Source: Sandaracinus amylolyticus | Lineage (GTDB): Bacteria > Myxococcota_A > Polyangia > Polyangiales > Sandaracinaceae | Length of the DNA stretch: 64,000 bases | Assembly (NCBI RefSeq): GCF_000737325.1 | Contig: NZ_CP011125.1 | Span: 6,758,001 to 6,822,000 of the forward strand | Direction: 5' to 3' | In this document: in pieces, positions 24,040-32,761 of the stretch | Layout of the letters: the number at the start of each line of letters is the position of its first letter | How positions within the stretch are numbered: the stretch's first letter is position 1 | Program-made: the position numbers and the translations under genes | Notes under the pieces: model-generated | What the model was told of the DNA's origin: nothing | Seen by the model: only the letters and a program-made list of their open reading frames with translations | Databases searched by the model: none

Positions 24040-25206
24040 ATGGCGAACGTGGTGATCGCGGAGGCAGTTCGGTCGGCGGTGGGGCGCGCGCACAAGGGCT
24101 CGCTCGCCAATCGACGCCCGGACGAGTTCGCGGCCGAGGTGATCAAGGGCCTGCTCGCGCGCGTGCCGCAGGTGAAGCCCGAGATGGTCGAGGATCTGAT
24201 CCTCGGCTGCGCGATGCCGGAGGGCGAGCAGGGCCTCAACGTCGCGCGTCCGGTCGGTCTCCTCGCGGGCCTTCCCGAGGACTCGGGCGCGGTCACCATC
24301 AACCGCTTCTGCAGCTCGGGCCTCCAGGCAATCGCCATGGCCGCCGGTGAGATCCTCGTGGGCTCGGCGGACACCGTCGTCGCGGGCGGCGTCGAGTCGA
24401 TGACGATGGTGCCGATGACCGGCTACAAGCTGAGCGCGTCGCCCGAGGTGATGAACAACTACCCGTCGGTCTACACGCCGATGGGCATCACCGCGGAGAA
24501 CGTCGCGGCGAAGTTCGGCATCACGCGCCAGCAGCAGGACGAGTTCGCGGTCCGCAGCCAGAAGAAGGCGAGCGAGGCCGTCGAGAAGAAGCGCTTCGCC
24601 GACGAGATCGTGACGGTCCACGGCATCCGCTTCGAGAACGGCGAGCGCAAGCTCTTCGACTTCAACCGCGACGAGATGCCGCGCCCCGACACGACGGTGG
24701 AGGGCCTCGGCCAGCTCAAGCCGGCGTTCTCGGCGAAGGGTAGCGTCACGGCGGGCAACGCGTCGCCGCTGTCCGACGGCGCGGCGGCCGCGCTGGTGAT
24801 GAGCGAGGCGAAGGCGAAGGAGCTCGGCGTGAAGCCGCTCGGCTACTTCCGCCACTTCGTCACGGTGGGCGTCGACCCGGCGATCATGGGCATCGGGCCG
24901 CTCCCCGCGGTGAAGAAGCTGCTCGCGAAGACGGGCCTGACGATCAAGGACATCGACCTCGTGGAGATGAACGAGGCGTTCGCGAGCCAGGCGGTGTACT
25001 GCCAGCGCGAGCTGGGCATCCCGGACGAGAAGCTGAACGTGAACGGCGGCGCGATCGCGCTCGGCCACCCGCTCGGCTGCACGGGCGCGAAGCTGACGGC
25101 GACGCTCTTCTACGAGCTCAAGAAGCGCGGCGGCCGCTACGGCATCGTCACGATGTGCATCGGCGGCGGTCAGGGCGCGGCGGGCCTCTTCGAGCTCGCT
25201 CGCTGA
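24040..25206 (+). CDS. fadA: Acetyl-CoA acyltransferase (3-ketoacyl-CoA thiolase)
   Basis: A 388-residue thiolase that cleaves 3-ketoacyl-CoA with CoA in the last step of beta-oxidation. The acyl-accepting Cys is Cys91 in NRFCSSGLQAIAM. His near 344 (GGAIALGHPLGCTGAK) and Cys near 374 (MCIGGGQGAA) complete the active site. Length is normal. The ATG at 24040 is chosen over an upstream in-frame start inside the operator region. It pairs functionally with the dehydrogenase/hydratase at 12823, although FadA genes are usually adjacent to that partner; the shared upstream motif suggests co-regulation at a distance. Confidence 0.93.
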   Translation: MANVVIAEAVRSAVGRAHKGSLANRRPDEFAAEVIKGLLARVPQVKPEMVEDLILGCAMPEGEQGLNVARPVGLLAGLPEDSGAVTINRFCSSGLQAIAMAAGEILVGSADTVVAGGVESMTMVPMTGYKLSASPEVMNNYPSVYTPMGITAENVAAKFGITRQQQDEFAVRSQKKASEAVEKKRFADEIVTVHGIRFENGERKLFDFNRDEMPRPDTTVEGLGQLKPAFSAKGSVTAGNASPLSDGAAAALVMSEAKAKELGVKPLGYFRHFVTVGVDPAIMGIGPLPAVKKLLAKTGLTIKDIDLVEMNEAFASQAVYCQRELGIPDEKLNVNGGAIALGHPLGCTGAKLTATLFYELKKRGGRYGIVTMCIGGGQGAAGLFELAR

Positions 25207-25232
25207 GCTCACGAGTCGAGGAGAGGTTCCGC

Positions 25233-25350
25233 TAAGGAGAGCAGGAAAGCAGGAGGGGATTCGCGAGAGGACCGATTTCGGTGGTCTTCCTTCTCCTCCT
25301 GCGCTCCTCAGAGATCTCCGACGAGACGGCCGCGAAAGCGGCCGTTCTCG
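25233..25350 (+). terminator. Hairpin region after the thiolase gene
   Basis: An imperfect purine/pyrimidine-arm hairpin (about 25233-25312) is followed by ACGGCCGC-GAAA-GCGGCCGT (25326-25345), a perfect 8-bp stem with a GAAA tetraloop, extended outward by GAG/CTC. The following TTCTCGTTCCGT is only mildly T-rich. The rest of the gap to 25440 shows nothing further. Confidence 0.65.
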
Positions 25351-25440
25351 TTCCGTCCTGTGGCAGAGCGTGAAGTAACGTGACGCGCTGCTGGCCGGGA
25401 TTGTCGCGGAGCGCCGGAGTCCTCATGCTCGATCCCGCGC

Positions 25441-26667
25441 ATGATGACGCGGCTGATCGTCTTCTTCGCGGTCGTCTCGGTCACGCTCACGCTGCTCATC
25501 GTGTACGTGACGCGACGCGCGAGCTGGGCCGCGCGCCTCGGCGACCGGAAGTCGCGGGTCGCCGCGGGCGCGATGACCGCGGTCGTGCTGTCGCCGTTCC
25601 TGATGCGCGCGACCGGGCTCGAGTCGCCGGACGTGGTGAAGCTCGTCGTCGCGCAGGTCGGGTTCGCGCTGGGCCTCACCGTGTTGATCTCCGCGGGGCT
25701 GCTGCTGCCCTTCGATCTGCTCGGCGCGATCGCGCGGCGCATCACGCGATGGCGCGCGAAGCCCGACGAGACGAAGGCGGCCGAGCCCGCGGCGGTGGAG
25801 ACTCCGCCGTCGCCCACGATCACGCGGCGCGAGATGCTGTCGCGCGCGTACGTCGCGGGCGCGGTCGGCGTCGGCGCGAGCACCGCGATCTACGGCGTCG
25901 CCTTCGGGCGGCGCGACTACGTCGTCGAGCAGGTGCCGATCCCGCTGCGGGGCCTGCCGCGCACGCTCGACGGCTACACGATCGTGCAGCTCAGCGACGT
26001 GCACGTCGGCACGTTCATCGGCGAGCGCGAGCTCGCGGCGGCGATCGATCTCGTGCGCGGCGCGCGCCCCGATCTCGTGGTGATGACGGGCGATCTCGTC
26101 GATCACGATCCGCGCTACGCCGACCTGCTCGGTCGGTTCGCGCGGCGGCTCGGAGAGCTCGGCGCGCGCGACGGCGTCGTCGCGATCCCCGGCAACCACG
26201 ACTACTACGCGGGCATCGACGACGTGCTCGGCTCGCTGCGCGCGGCAGGCACGCGCGTGCTGCGCAACGACGCGATCACGATCGGGGATCGCGGTGGGCG
26301 CTTCGCGCTGCTCGGCGTCGACGACGTGTGGGCGCCGCGCAACGGGTTCGGTCGCGGCGCGGATCTGCCCGCGACGATCGCGCGCGCGGAGCGCGACGCG
26401 CCGCGCGTGTTGCTCTGTCACAACCCGGAGTTCTTCCCCGAGGCCGCGCCGCACGTGGACCTGCAGCTCAGCGGGCACACCCACGGCGGTCAGGTGAACT
26501 TCGTCGTGCGCCCCGCCGACCTCGTGCTGCCCCACGGCTACATCGCGGGCCACTACGTGCGCGACGGCGCGCAGATCTACGTGAACCGCGGGTTCGGCAC
26601 CGCGGGCCCGCCCGCGCGCGTGGGCGCGCCGCCCGAGGTCTCGCGCATCGTGCTCACGAGCGCGTGA
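25441..26667 (+). CDS. Membrane-anchored metallophosphoesterase
   Basis: A 408-residue protein. Two hydrophobic helices lie near residues 5-22 and 75-97, with a possible third, twin-arginine-like segment before the catalytic domain (TRREMLSRAYVAGAVGVG, about 128-145). The metal-binding motifs of calcineurin-like phosphoesterases follow in order: SDVHVG, GDLVDHD, GNHDYY, CHNPEFF and SGHTHGGQV. All ligands are present. The family includes YkuE/YaeI-like phosphodiesterases, which act on membrane-derived substrates; the substrate here is unknown. The start is ATG at 25441 or the next codon. The membrane protein gene at 26689 starts 21 bases downstream. Confidence 0.88.
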   Translation: MMTRLIVFFAVVSVTLTLLIVYVTRRASWAARLGDRKSRVAAGAMTAVVLSPFLMRATGLESPDVVKLVVAQVGFALGLTVLISAGLLLPFDLLGAIARRITRWRAKPDETKAAEPAAVETPPSPTITRREMLSRAYVAGAVGVGASTAIYGVAFGRRDYVVEQVPIPLRGLPRTLDGYTIVQLSDVHVGTFIGERELAAAIDLVRGARPDLVVMTGDLVDHDPRYADLLGRFARRLGELGARDGVVAIPGNHDYYAGIDDVLGSLRAAGTRVLRNDAITIGDRGGRFALLGVDDVWAPRNGFGRGADLPATIARAERDAPRVLLCHNPEFFPEAAPHVDLQLSGHTHGGQVNFVVRPADLVLPHGYIAGHYVRDGAQIYVNRGFGTAGPPARVGAPPEVSRIVLTSA

Positions 26668-26688
26668 TCGACGTACCATCGCGCCTCG

Positions 26689-27321
26689 ATGGATCCGGGG
26701 CTCGTGATCGTCGTGGCGGTGCTCGGCATCGTCGCGCTGATGGGCGTCGCCGCGTGGCGGATGCGCCGCGTCGCGCGGGCGCGCCTCGACGCGCTGCGGA
26801 GCGCGCCGCGCATCGAGATCGAGATCATCTCGCAGCTTCGCGCCGGGGCGATCGCGGGCGTCGCGAGCCTCGTGCTGATCTTCGGGTTCTTCGTGCTCGC
26901 GCTGGCGCTCGGCGAGTGGGGCCGCTCGCACGCGCTCTGGATCGTCGTCGGGCTGATCGCGGCGACGCCGTTCTTCGTGACCGCGCCGCTCTTCGTGCTG
27001 CGCGAGTGGCAGCGCGTCGGACGTCTCGTGCTCGACGACGGGTCGCTGGTGCTCGAGCAGGGCGATGCGCGCACGGCGATCACGCTCGCCGACGAGTTCG
27101 CGCTGGGCGAGTCGGTGGTCCCGCCGGGGCAGCGCATCGAGGTCGTCGTGATCGTGCGGCAGGCGCGCTCGACGCTCGTGTTCCGCTATCCGGTGTTCCT
27201 CGGCGACGACGTGCTGGCGCCCGAAGGGACGGCATCACCGCCGATCGGCACGCTGCTCGGGCACGAGGCGCGCGCGATCCACGAGCGACTGCGCGACCTC
27301 AGTACTCGATCGAGAGCTTGA
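26689..27321 (+). CDS. Membrane protein of unknown function
   Basis: A 210-residue protein with three hydrophobic helices: residues 4-22 (VIVVAVLGIVALMGVAAW), 55-74 and 84-104. A cytoplasmic or periplasmic beta-rich C-terminal half follows, somewhat like a PH-type domain (RVGRLVLDDGSLVLEQGD). No family is recognised. It probably forms a two-gene unit with the phosphoesterase. Its last 23 bases overlap the convergent TonB receptor gene. Confidence 0.6.
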   Translation: MDPGLVIVVAVLGIVALMGVAAWRMRRVARARLDALRSAPRIEIEIISQLRAGAIAGVASLVLIFGFFVLALALGEWGRSHALWIVVGLIAATPFFVTAPLFVLREWQRVGRLVLDDGSLVLEQGDARTAITLADEFALGESVVPPGQRIEVVVIVRQARSTLVFRYPVFLGDDVLAPEGTASPPIGTLLGHEARAIHERLRDLSTRSRA

Positions 27322-29416
27322 GGAACGCGGCGCGGCTCGGGCGCTGCACGCGGAAGTAGTCGTAGAGCCGCTCGTCGCTGAGGTTCGTGATCTCGACGCT
27401 CGTCGAGACGCGCGGCGGGCCGAGCACGGAGTACGTGAGCGCGACGTCGTGGCCGAGCTGCGAGGGGACGACGTCCTTGGTGTCGGGGCGGCCGTTCGAC
27501 TCCCAGGCGCGCGTGAATTCGTGCACGTAGCGGGCGCGCCACTCGATCGCGAGCTCGTCGCGCGCGAAGAGGCCGCGCGCGCGGAACGAGGCACCGAAGT
27601 TCGCGAACAGCCAGGGGCGATACGGGATGCGATCGCCGCGCGTCGATGCGAACGTGCCCTCGTAGCTCGTGTTGCGATCGTCGAGGTACGTGAGGTTCGC
27701 CGAGAGCGAGACCCACTCGCCCGGGCTCACCCACGCCACGCTCCCCTCGCCTCCGATCGCGAGCGCTCGATAGACGTTCTGGTGCGAGAACGAGAGGTGA
27801 TCGCCGAGCAGGACGATCATGTTCTCTCGCGCGCGGACGAGGCCCGCGACGCTCGCGCGGAGCGCACCGATCGGCGTGTCGTCGAGATCGATGGCGACCT
27901 CGAGCGTCGCGTTGTGGCTGCGCTCGGGCGCGAGCCCGAGGTTCGCGACGATGAGCACTCCGTCGCCGAAGATCTCGTCGGGCTCGGGCAGGCGTGTCGC
28001 GTGCTCGTAGCTCGCGCGCACGAAGAGCCACTCGAGCGGTGCGACGCGCAGCCCTTCGCCGACACCGATCTCGTGCGCCTCGCGCCGTCGCAGCACGTAC
28101 GACGCGTCGGTGAGGATCTCCTCGGCGGACGCGAAGAAGACGTAGTCCTTCACGAAGATCTGGTTCTCGAGCACGCCGCCGAAGAGCGTCATCTGGTGCT
28201 CGAGCCCCGAGATCAGCGTGAAGAGCTCGCGCTCGGCGTTCAGCGGATCGCGCCCGCCGACGCTCGACTGCTCGCGGTCGATGCCGGTGCGCGCGACGAG
28301 CTCGGGCGTCACGTCGAGCAGGAGCCGATGCTCGTCGGCAGGACGCCACATCAGGTTGAGGCGCGCTGGCAACGCGTCCTGCCAGATCGTCTGATCGAAC
28401 GCGCGATTGCCGAGCTCGCCGGGCGCGGTGCGGCGACGCGGGCGCACGCGGCCGCGCCAGTCGTAGTGCGCGTCCGACGCGTCGTGGAGATCGATCGCGC
28501 GTCGCGTGTAGCCGACGTACGCGTCGAGCTCGACGTCGTCGGTGATCGCGTGCTGATAGCGCAGCAGCGCGCCGAACGAGACCTCGCCGGTCGTCGCGTC
28601 GCCGACCGGCGTGGTCGCGAGGACGTCGTGCTGGATGTCGCGATCGTGCTCGCCGACGAACGCGCGCAGGAGCAGGCGATCCGCGAACGGCGCGCCGACG
28701 AAGCCGCCTTCGAGCGCGATGCCGTACGCCTCGTACGCGCTGTGGAAGCGCTGGATGCGCGCGGGTGCGACACGACCGCGCGCGTCCTCGACCTCCACGT
28801 CCATCCACGCGTCGTTGCGCGAGCGATCGTAGTAGGCCTGCACGGCCGCGTAGAGCCGCGTCGCGTCGTCGCGATACCCCGCGCCGTGGGTGAGGCGGTA
28901 CGTGCCGAACGAGCCGATCTGCAGCGACGCGCCGACGTGCGGATCGAAGTACGACGCGGCGCGCACCACGTTGATCGCACCGCCGAGCGCATCGGTGCCG
29001 AAGCGCACCGGGACCATCCCGCGATAGACCTCGATGCGCTCGACGAGCCCGACCGGCACGCCCTGCACGCCCACGCCGAGCCCCGCGAGCTCGAGCGGCA
29101 CGCCGTCGAGGAACATGCGCACGCCGCTCCCACACACGCCGTGGATGCAGAGATCGACGGGCGCGCCGAGCCCTCCGGTGCGCCGCACGTTCAGCCCCTC
29201 GCTGCGCGCGAGCACTTCCGCGACGTCGGCACTGCGGTCGCGCGCCTCCTCGGTGTCGATCACGCGCACCGCGTCGCTCGACTGCGCGAGCTCCTCCGCC
29301 TCGCTCGGCGCGTGCACCACGACGTCGTCGGCGACGAGATCGTCGTCCTGCGCGTGCGCGCTCGGAGCGACGAGCAGCAGCGCGACGAACGAGACGAGCT
29401 CAGAACGTCGCGCCAC
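27299..29416 (-). CDS. mxcH: TonB-dependent siderophore receptor
   Basis: A 705-residue outer-membrane receptor. A signal peptide (VALLLVAPSAHAQ) is followed by a TonB-box-like DDVVVHA, a plug domain (residues about 40-150; LNVRRTGGLGAPVDLCIHGV, FLDGVPL, ALGGAINVV) and a 22-strand-type barrel ending in a C-terminal aromatic residue (LKLSIEY). It is the last gene of the leftward siderophore operon and overlaps the preceding gene by 17 bases, which supports a role in ferric-myxochelin uptake. A Cys pair in the plug (CIHGVCG) is unusual. The symbol follows the Stigmatella mxc locus by context only. GTG start at 29416. Confidence 0.85.
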   Translation of the reverse strand: MARRSELVSFVALLLVAPSAHAQDDDLVADDVVVHAPSEAEELAQSSDAVRVIDTEEARDRSADVAEVLARSEGLNVRRTGGLGAPVDLCIHGVCGSGVRMFLDGVPLELAGLGVGVQGVPVGLVERIEVYRGMVPVRFGTDALGGAINVVRAASYFDPHVGASLQIGSFGTYRLTHGAGYRDDATRLYAAVQAYYDRSRNDAWMDVEVEDARGRVAPARIQRFHSAYEAYGIALEGGFVGAPFADRLLLRAFVGEHDRDIQHDVLATTPVGDATTGEVSFGALLRYQHAITDDVELDAYVGYTRRAIDLHDASDAHYDWRGRVRPRRRTAPGELGNRAFDQTIWQDALPARLNLMWRPADEHRLLLDVTPELVARTGIDREQSSVGGRDPLNAERELFTLISGLEHQMTLFGGVLENQIFVKDYVFFASAEEILTDASYVLRRREAHEIGVGEGLRVAPLEWLFVRASYEHATRLPEPDEIFGDGVLIVANLGLAPERSHNATLEVAIDLDDTPIGALRASVAGLVRARENMIVLLGDHLSFSHQNVYRALAIGGEGSVAWVSPGEWVSLSANLTYLDDRNTSYEGTFASTRGDRIPYRPWLFANFGASFRARGLFARDELAIEWRARYVHEFTRAWESNGRPDTKDVVPSQLGHDVALTYSVLGPPRVSTSVEITNLSDERLYDYFRVQRPSRAAFLKLSIEY

Positions 29417-30146
29417 CGTCGACCCGCACGTCCTGGAGCGTCACGTGCCGCGCGCGCTCGGAGAGGAGGAAGAGCGCGACCTGCGCGACGTCGTCGGGCG
29501 TCGCGACGCGGCCCAGCGGGATGCCCAGCTTGAACGCGCCGGGGCGACCGCGGACGAGCTCGCTCGGCGAGGCGCCGTCGAGCATGCGCCGCAACATCGG
29601 CGTGTCGGTCGAGCCTGGCGACACGACGTTGCAGCGGATGCCGTGCGGCGCGAGCTCGAGCGCGAGGCACTGCGTCAGCATCGTCGCGGCGGCCTTGCTC
29701 GCGCAGTACGCGCCCATGCCCACGCGCGGCGTCGATCCCGCGTTCGACGAGATCGTGACGATCGCGCCGCGCGCGCGGCGGATCATGCGGGGTGCGAGGG
29801 CGCGCGAGATCGACCAGAGCCCCTCGACGTTCACCGCGAGCGCGTCACGGAGCGCGTCGTCGGGCGCATCGCAGATCGCGCCGAGCGACAGGACGCCCGC
29901 CGCGTGCACGAGGCCGTCGATCGCGCCGAGCTCGCGCTCCGCACGCTCGACGATGTCGACGAGCGCGCGCGCATCGCGCACGTCGGCGCGGTACCTCGAG
30001 ATCGCGGGGTGGTCGAAGGGCGCGCGCTCGTCCCGATCGATCGCGACGACACGCCCGCCCTCGCGCACGAGCGCGGCGGTGACCGCCGCGCCGATCCCCG
30101 ACGCCGCGCCGGTGACCAGCGTGATCGCGGGCAGGCGCGCGTCCAC
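29400..30146 (-). CDS. mxcC: 2,3-dihydro-2,3-dihydroxybenzoate dehydrogenase
   Basis: A 248-residue short-chain dehydrogenase of the EntA/DhbA type, which oxidises 2,3-dihydro-DHB to 2,3-dihydroxybenzoate with NAD+. Visible motifs are TGAASGIG (12-19), HAAGV (NNAG equivalent, 81-85), the catalytic YCASK (Tyr147, Lys151) and SPGSTDTPM, typical of EntA. It lies between the methyltransferase and the TonB receptor in the siderophore operon. With the isochorismate synthase and isochorismatase it completes the chorismate-to-DHB route. Confidence 0.92.
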   Translation of the reverse strand: MDARLPAITLVTGAASGIGAAVTAALVREGGRVVAIDRDERAPFDHPAISRYRADVRDARALVDIVERAERELGAIDGLVHAAGVLSLGAICDAPDDALRDALAVNVEGLWSISRALAPRMIRRARGAIVTISSNAGSTPRVGMGAYCASKAAATMLTQCLALELAPHGIRCNVVSPGSTDTPMLRRMLDGASPSELVRGRPGAFKLGIPLGRVATPDDVAQVALFLLSERARHVTLQDVRVDGGATF

Positions 30147-30147
30147 G

Positions 30148-30693
30148 TCAGGGCTCCTCGTCGCGCGGCTTGAGGCCGATCAGCGTCACGACGCGCGCGC
30201 CGTCGTCGAGCATGCCCTCGTCGGCGATCTCGATCGCGACGAGCCCCGCGCGCGCGAGCAGCGTCATCACGTCATCGTCGCGCTCGACGTCGCGCGGCGA
30301 GATCACCTCGGCGCGATCGTGCACCAGCACTCGGCCCCCAGCGCGCGTGACCCGCGCGAGCTCGCGCATCGCGCGCAGGCGATCGTCGACGTCGCCCAGC
30401 ACGCGATCGGCGAGCACGACGTCGAAGCGCCCGTCGTCGAAGGGCAACGCGCGCGCGTCGGCGACCGCGAAGCGCACCGCGAGCGCGACGTGACGAGCGC
30501 GCCGGAGCGCCTCGTCGATGCGCGCGAGCGACGTGTCCACACCCGTCACGCGCGCGCCCACGATGCGCTCGGCGAGCGCGAGCGCGTCGTCGCCGACGCC
30601 ACAGCCGACGAGCAGCACGCTCGTCGCGTCGAGCGGGACGAGCGCGTGCGCACGGGGGCGCGGACGTGCCTCGAGCCACGGCGCCAGCATCAT
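30148..30693 (-). CDS. SAM-dependent methyltransferase in the siderophore operon
   Basis: A 181-residue class I methyltransferase. Motif I is VLLVGCGVGDDALALA, followed by VTGVDTSLARIDEAL (acidic motif II) and DARALPFDDGRFDVVLADRVLGDV, as in UbiE-like small-molecule methyltransferases. The ATG at 30693 overlaps the stop of the isochorismatase gene (ATGA), so it is translationally coupled to it. An upstream in-frame extension runs inside that gene and is rejected. A methyltransferase is not needed to make myxochelin A or B; it may O- or N-methylate the product or a precursor, or have a regulatory role. The substrate is inferred only from position. Confidence 0.8.
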   Translation of the reverse strand: MMLAPWLEARPRPRAHALVPLDATSVLLVGCGVGDDALALAERIVGARVTGVDTSLARIDEALRRARHVALAVRFAVADARALPFDDGRFDVVLADRVLGDVDDRLRAMRELARVTRAGGRVLVHDRAEVISPRDVERDDDVMTLLARAGLVAIEIADEGMLDDGARVVTLIGLKPRDEEP

Positions 30694-31343
30694 CCTTCTC
30701 CGCGCGAGGGCTCGAGCGCGCGCAGCGCGTCGCTCGTCGTCAGCACCACGCCCGCGGTGCGCGCGACCTGGCGCAGCGCGATCTCGTGATCCTCGCGCGA
30801 GAAGTCCGCGGTGGCGTCGGCGAGGAAGAAGGGCTGCACCCCGCGCATGCATCCGTCGACCGCCGTCGTGAGGCACCCGATGTGCGCGTAGATGCCGGTG
30901 ATCATCAGCTGATCGCGGCCGAGCGTGCGCAGGCGGTCGTGCAGGCGCGTCTCGAAGAACGCGCTGTAGCGCCGCTTCGGGATCAGCGCGTCCGCGTCGA
31001 TCTCACCGACGTCGAGGCCCAGCTTCGCGAGGCTGGGATGCTCGACGATGCCGGGTCCCCAGAGATCCCAGAGCAGGCCGCGCTCATCGCGGCTCTGCTC
31101 GCCCGGCTGCACCGAGAACAGCGCGGGAACGCCGACGCGCGCGCACGCGCCGACGAGCGCGCGCACGTGCTCGAGCACCGGACGGAGCGGCGACGCGCTG
31201 GGATCGAACGGCCGCAGGAAGTACGCCTGCATGTCGTGCACGAGCAGCGCGGCGCGCGAGGGCTCGAGCGTCCAGCGCGCGCGACACTCGGGCCACGAGC
31301 GCGGTGTGGGGAGCTCGTAGGGGGCGATCGTGGGAAGGGCCAT
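30690..31343 (-). CDS. mxcF: Isochorismatase without carrier domain
   Basis: A 217-residue isochorismatase that hydrolyses isochorismate to 2,3-dihydro-DHB and pyruvate. The catalytic Asp (LLVHDMQAYFL, Asp37) and the GIYAHIGCLTTA region with the nucleophile Cys are present. EntB, DhbB and MxcF are usually about 285 or more residues because an aryl carrier domain follows; here the protein stops right after the hydrolase domain and the carrier is encoded separately at 32525. It overlaps the methyltransferase start by 4 bases and lies 6 bases after isochorismate synthase. Confidence 0.9.
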   Translation of the reverse strand: MALPTIAPYELPTPRSWPECRARWTLEPSRAALLVHDMQAYFLRPFDPSASPLRPVLEHVRALVGACARVGVPALFSVQPGEQSRDERGLLWDLWGPGIVEHPSLAKLGLDVGEIDADALIPKRRYSAFFETRLHDRLRTLGRDQLMITGIYAHIGCLTTAVDGCMRGVQPFFLADATADFSREDHEIALRQVARTAGVVLTTSDALRALEPSRGEG

Positions 31344-31349
31344 GGTTCG

Positions 31350-32528
31350 CTACCTCTCGTCGTCGGCTCGCTCGGCGTGCGAGCGAGGAGGATCGACTTC
31401 GCGCGAAGGCAGGAGCGCACCGAGGACGGTGCGCATCTTCGCGCTGGTCTCTGCGAGCTCGAGCTCGGGATCGGAGCTGCCGACGATGCCGGCGCCCGCG
31501 AACACACGAACGCGCGCGCCCGCGATCTCGGCGCAGCGGATCGCGACGATCCAGTCGCCGTCGCCGCCCGCGCGCGTGTAGCCGAGCGCGCCGGTGAAGT
31601 AGCCGCGATCGAGCGCCTCGAGCCGCGCGATCCACTCGCGCGCCGCGCGCGTCGGCAGCCCGCACACCGCGGGCGTCGGATGCAGCGCGACGGCCAGGCG
31701 CAACGAGGAGAGATCGCGATCGCGCAGCGTTCCCTCGATGCGCGTCGAGAGATGCCACATCGTGGGCGTCGCGCTGACCACCGGCTCCCGCTCGAAGCGG
31801 AGCGCGCGCGTGAGCGGCGCGAGGCTCGCGACGACGTGCTCGACGACGATCTCGTGCTCGTGACGATCCTTCGGCGAGCGCAAGAGGCGCGCGGCGCGCT
31901 CGCGATCTTCGATCGGATCTGCGCAGCGCGGGCTCGATCCCGCGAGCGGCACGCTGACCACCGTCGTCCCGCGTCGCGAGAGCAAGAGCTCGGGGCTCGC
32001 GCCGACGAGGCGCGTCGGGTCGCTCGCGCCGGGCGCGACGTCGAGCGAGTACGTGAAGCCGTGCGGGTTGCGCGCGCGCAGCACCGCGAGCAGCGCGTTC
32101 ACGTCGGGCCTCTGGTCGACGGTGAGCTCCGTCGCGCGCGCCAGCACCACCTTCTTCAGCGCGCCGCCGCGGATCGCGCCCGCCGCCTGCGCGACCGCGT
32201 CGACGAACCCGCCGCTCTCGTCGTGCGCAGCGCGATCGATCGGCGTGCGCGCGATCGCGCGCGATGCGCCCGTCGTCGCTCCCCACGCGTCGGACACGAG
32301 CGCGCGCGCGGGGCGGAAGAGCCGCACCGGCGCGTCCTCGCCGAACGGCAGCGCACCGACCACGAGCGCCGCGCGCGGATCGTCCGACGCGGCGAGCGCA
32401 CCATCGATCTCCGCGAGCCATCGCTCGGGCGCGCGCAGCGTCCCGTGGAACGACTCGCGCTCGCCCTCGCCCACCACGGTGCGCGTGGGCCCGGCGAGGA
32501 AGAACGCAGGCACGTCGGCGCGCATCAC
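31350..32528 (-). CDS. mxcD: Isochorismate synthase
   Basis: A 392-residue chorismate-utilising enzyme of the EntC/DhbC type, which converts chorismate to isochorismate, the first committed step. Family features are KKVVLARATEL, FTYSLDVAPG, LVGASPELLLSR, PLAGSSPRC, HEIVVEHVV, HLSTRIEG and FTGALGY, with a C-terminal GAGIVGSSDPELELAET. Length is normal. Its start overlaps the stop of the carrier protein gene by 4 bases, placing it firmly in the operon. Confidence 0.92.
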   Translation of the reverse strand: MMRADVPAFFLAGPTRTVVGEGERESFHGTLRAPERWLAEIDGALAASDDPRAALVVGALPFGEDAPVRLFRPARALVSDAWGATTGASRAIARTPIDRAAHDESGGFVDAVAQAAGAIRGGALKKVVLARATELTVDQRPDVNALLAVLRARNPHGFTYSLDVAPGASDPTRLVGASPELLLSRRGTTVVSVPLAGSSPRCADPIEDRERAARLLRSPKDRHEHEIVVEHVVASLAPLTRALRFEREPVVSATPTMWHLSTRIEGTLRDRDLSSLRLAVALHPTPAVCGLPTRAAREWIARLEALDRGYFTGALGYTRAGGDGDWIVAIRCAEIAGARVRVFAGAGIVGSSDPELELAETSAKMRTVLGALLPSREVDPPRSHAERADDER

Positions 32529-32761
32529 GGCTCCACCCCCACGCGACGCGCGAGACCGCGCAGCGTCGGCTCCTCCGCGAGGTCGGCGAACGTCACCTCG
32601 ACCCCGCCCTCGCGGATCCGCTCGACCAGGCTCATCAGTCGGATCGAGTCGAGGCCCCAGTCGAGCAACGAGTCGTCCGGCGCGAGCGAGCTCGCATCGA
32701 CCTCGATCAGCGCAGCGATCTCCGCGACGAGCGCGGGGTACGTCGCAGGCAGCGCGCTCAC
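32525..32761 (-). CDS. Free-standing aryl carrier protein
   Basis: A 78-residue carrier protein. [10 protein letters not shown] contains the phosphopantetheine-accepting Ser39 in the LDS motif of aryl carrier proteins. It would carry 2,3-dihydroxybenzoate, loaded by the neighbouring AMP ligase, to the NRPS condensation domain. In EntB and in MxcF of Stigmatella this domain is fused to isochorismatase; here it is a separate gene between the AMP ligase and isochorismate synthase, overlapping each by 4 bases. Confidence 0.9.
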   Translation of the reverse strand: MSALPATYPALVAEIAALIEVDASSLAPDDSLLDWGLDSIRLMSLVERIREGGVEVTFADLAEEPTLRGLARRVGVEP

